DNA of 5,950 nt from Paracoccaceae bacterium (GTDB lineage: Bacteria; Pseudomonadota; Alphaproteobacteria; Rhodobacterales; Rhodobacteraceae), in the NCBI GenBank assembly GCA_007123625.1, contig SKKS01000471.1, positions 1-5,950 of the forward strand, written 5' to 3'. Under the pieces are notes generated by a model, which saw nothing but the letters and a program-made list of their open reading frames with translations, was not told where the DNA came from and searched no databases. Every line of letters starts with the position of its first letter. Position 1 is the first letter of the stretch. Position numbers and translations under genes: made by a program. Positions 5,838 to 5,950 of the stretch are shown here, in pieces.

Positions 5838-5866
5838 TTGCGGTGGTTTGTTTGGTTTACTAGATA
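5838..5866 (+). promoter_or_regulatory. Candidate rightward promoter, possibly for a ribosomal RNA operon
   Basis: TTGCGG (5838-5843), exactly 17 bases, then TAGATA (5861-5866) fits a sigma-70 type promoter. T-rich tracts at 5809-5840 could act as an upstream element. The bases after the -10 (GCGCTCACCGGCGG) are strongly G/C, as in the discriminators of stringently controlled rRNA promoters. No coding sequence follows before the edge, and the last bases (TTTTGTCTTGAGAATTCC) resemble rRNA leader sequence as I remember it from Rhodobacteraceae. The rRNA assignment is inference from resemblance. Confidence 0.4.
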
Positions 5867-5950
5867 GCGCTCACCGGCGGCGCAGAGGTGCTGCTGGGTC
5901 GGGCGGGGTTCTGGAGCTGGAAGGTTCTTGGATTTTGTCTTGAGAATTCC

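Larger units (their letters stand above)
5517..5950. other. Gene-free regulatory region upstream of the DUF302 gene and toward the right edge
   Basis: No open frame here has a credible start, codon pattern or recognisable protein. The left part (5517-5600) is the AT-rich promoter region of the DUF302 gene. From about 5601 to 5740 I see nothing recognisable. From 5740 onward there are several TTGCG/CGCAA elements, a 9-base hairpin, T-tracts, and a rightward promoter-like element followed by G/C-rich leader-like sequence up to the edge. Confidence 0.6.

Noticed and set aside
5504..5863. Overlapping plus-strand open frames upstream of the putative promoter
   Set aside because: They start inside the DUF302 gene or its promoter palindrome, have no convincing ribosome binding site and match no known protein pattern.
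1..5950. Search for an undescribed multi-gene system, defence island, CRISPR array or mobile element
   Set aside because: The genes are common housekeeping or accessory families in mixed orientations. There are no transposase, integrase, toxin-antitoxin or regularly spaced repeats.

Overview
The window is GC-rich and gene-dense. It reads like a chromosomal segment of an alphaproteobacterium, probably of the Rhodobacteraceae (Rhodobacter/Paracoccus/roseobacter group). That assignment is an inference from the strong G/C bias at third codon positions, the short GGAGG-type ribosome binding sites and the protein families present. No taxonomic search could be run. There are no insertion sequences, CRISPR arrays, tRNA genes or phage genes.

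Layout from left to right. On the minus strand, nrdR (repressor of ribonucleotide reductase genes) starts at 405 and runs off the left edge. Upstream of it, also on the minus strand, is a small exported L,D-transpeptidase-type (YkuD) enzyme at 585-1013. An 85-base divergent spacer leads to a plus-strand gene (1099-2382) for an exported protein with an HEAGH zinc-metallopeptidase motif. It ends in a short convergent intergenic region rich in GC hairpins. Next comes a minus-strand classical short-chain dehydrogenase/reductase (2520-3272), divergent from a plus-strand agmatinase-family ureohydrolase (3357-4328). A very clear intrinsic terminator at 4362-4387 separates it from two tandem minus-strand genes for small exported proteins: a fasciclin (FAS1) domain protein (4413-4880) and a DUF302 protein (5073-5516).

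The last 430 bases (5517-5950) hold no convincing gene. They contain a perfect 8-base inverted repeat around the likely promoter of the DUF302 gene, a 9-base hairpin among TTGCG/CGCAA repeats, and a promoter-like element (TTGCGG-N17-TAGATA) pointing right, with a GC-rich discriminator. I suspect this is the promoter and leader of a ribosomal RNA operon starting beyond the right edge, but this rests on resemblance only.

The genes do not form one pathway. Four of the seven products are exported (YkuD enzyme, metallopeptidase, FAS1, DUF302), which suggests an envelope flavour. The dehydrogenase and ureohydrolase share a divergent promoter region and may act in guanidino-compound or amine catabolism. 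I found no convincing undescribed multi-gene system. The points most worth following are the palindrome at the DUF302 promoter, the poorly classified metallopeptidase, and the putative rRNA promoter region.
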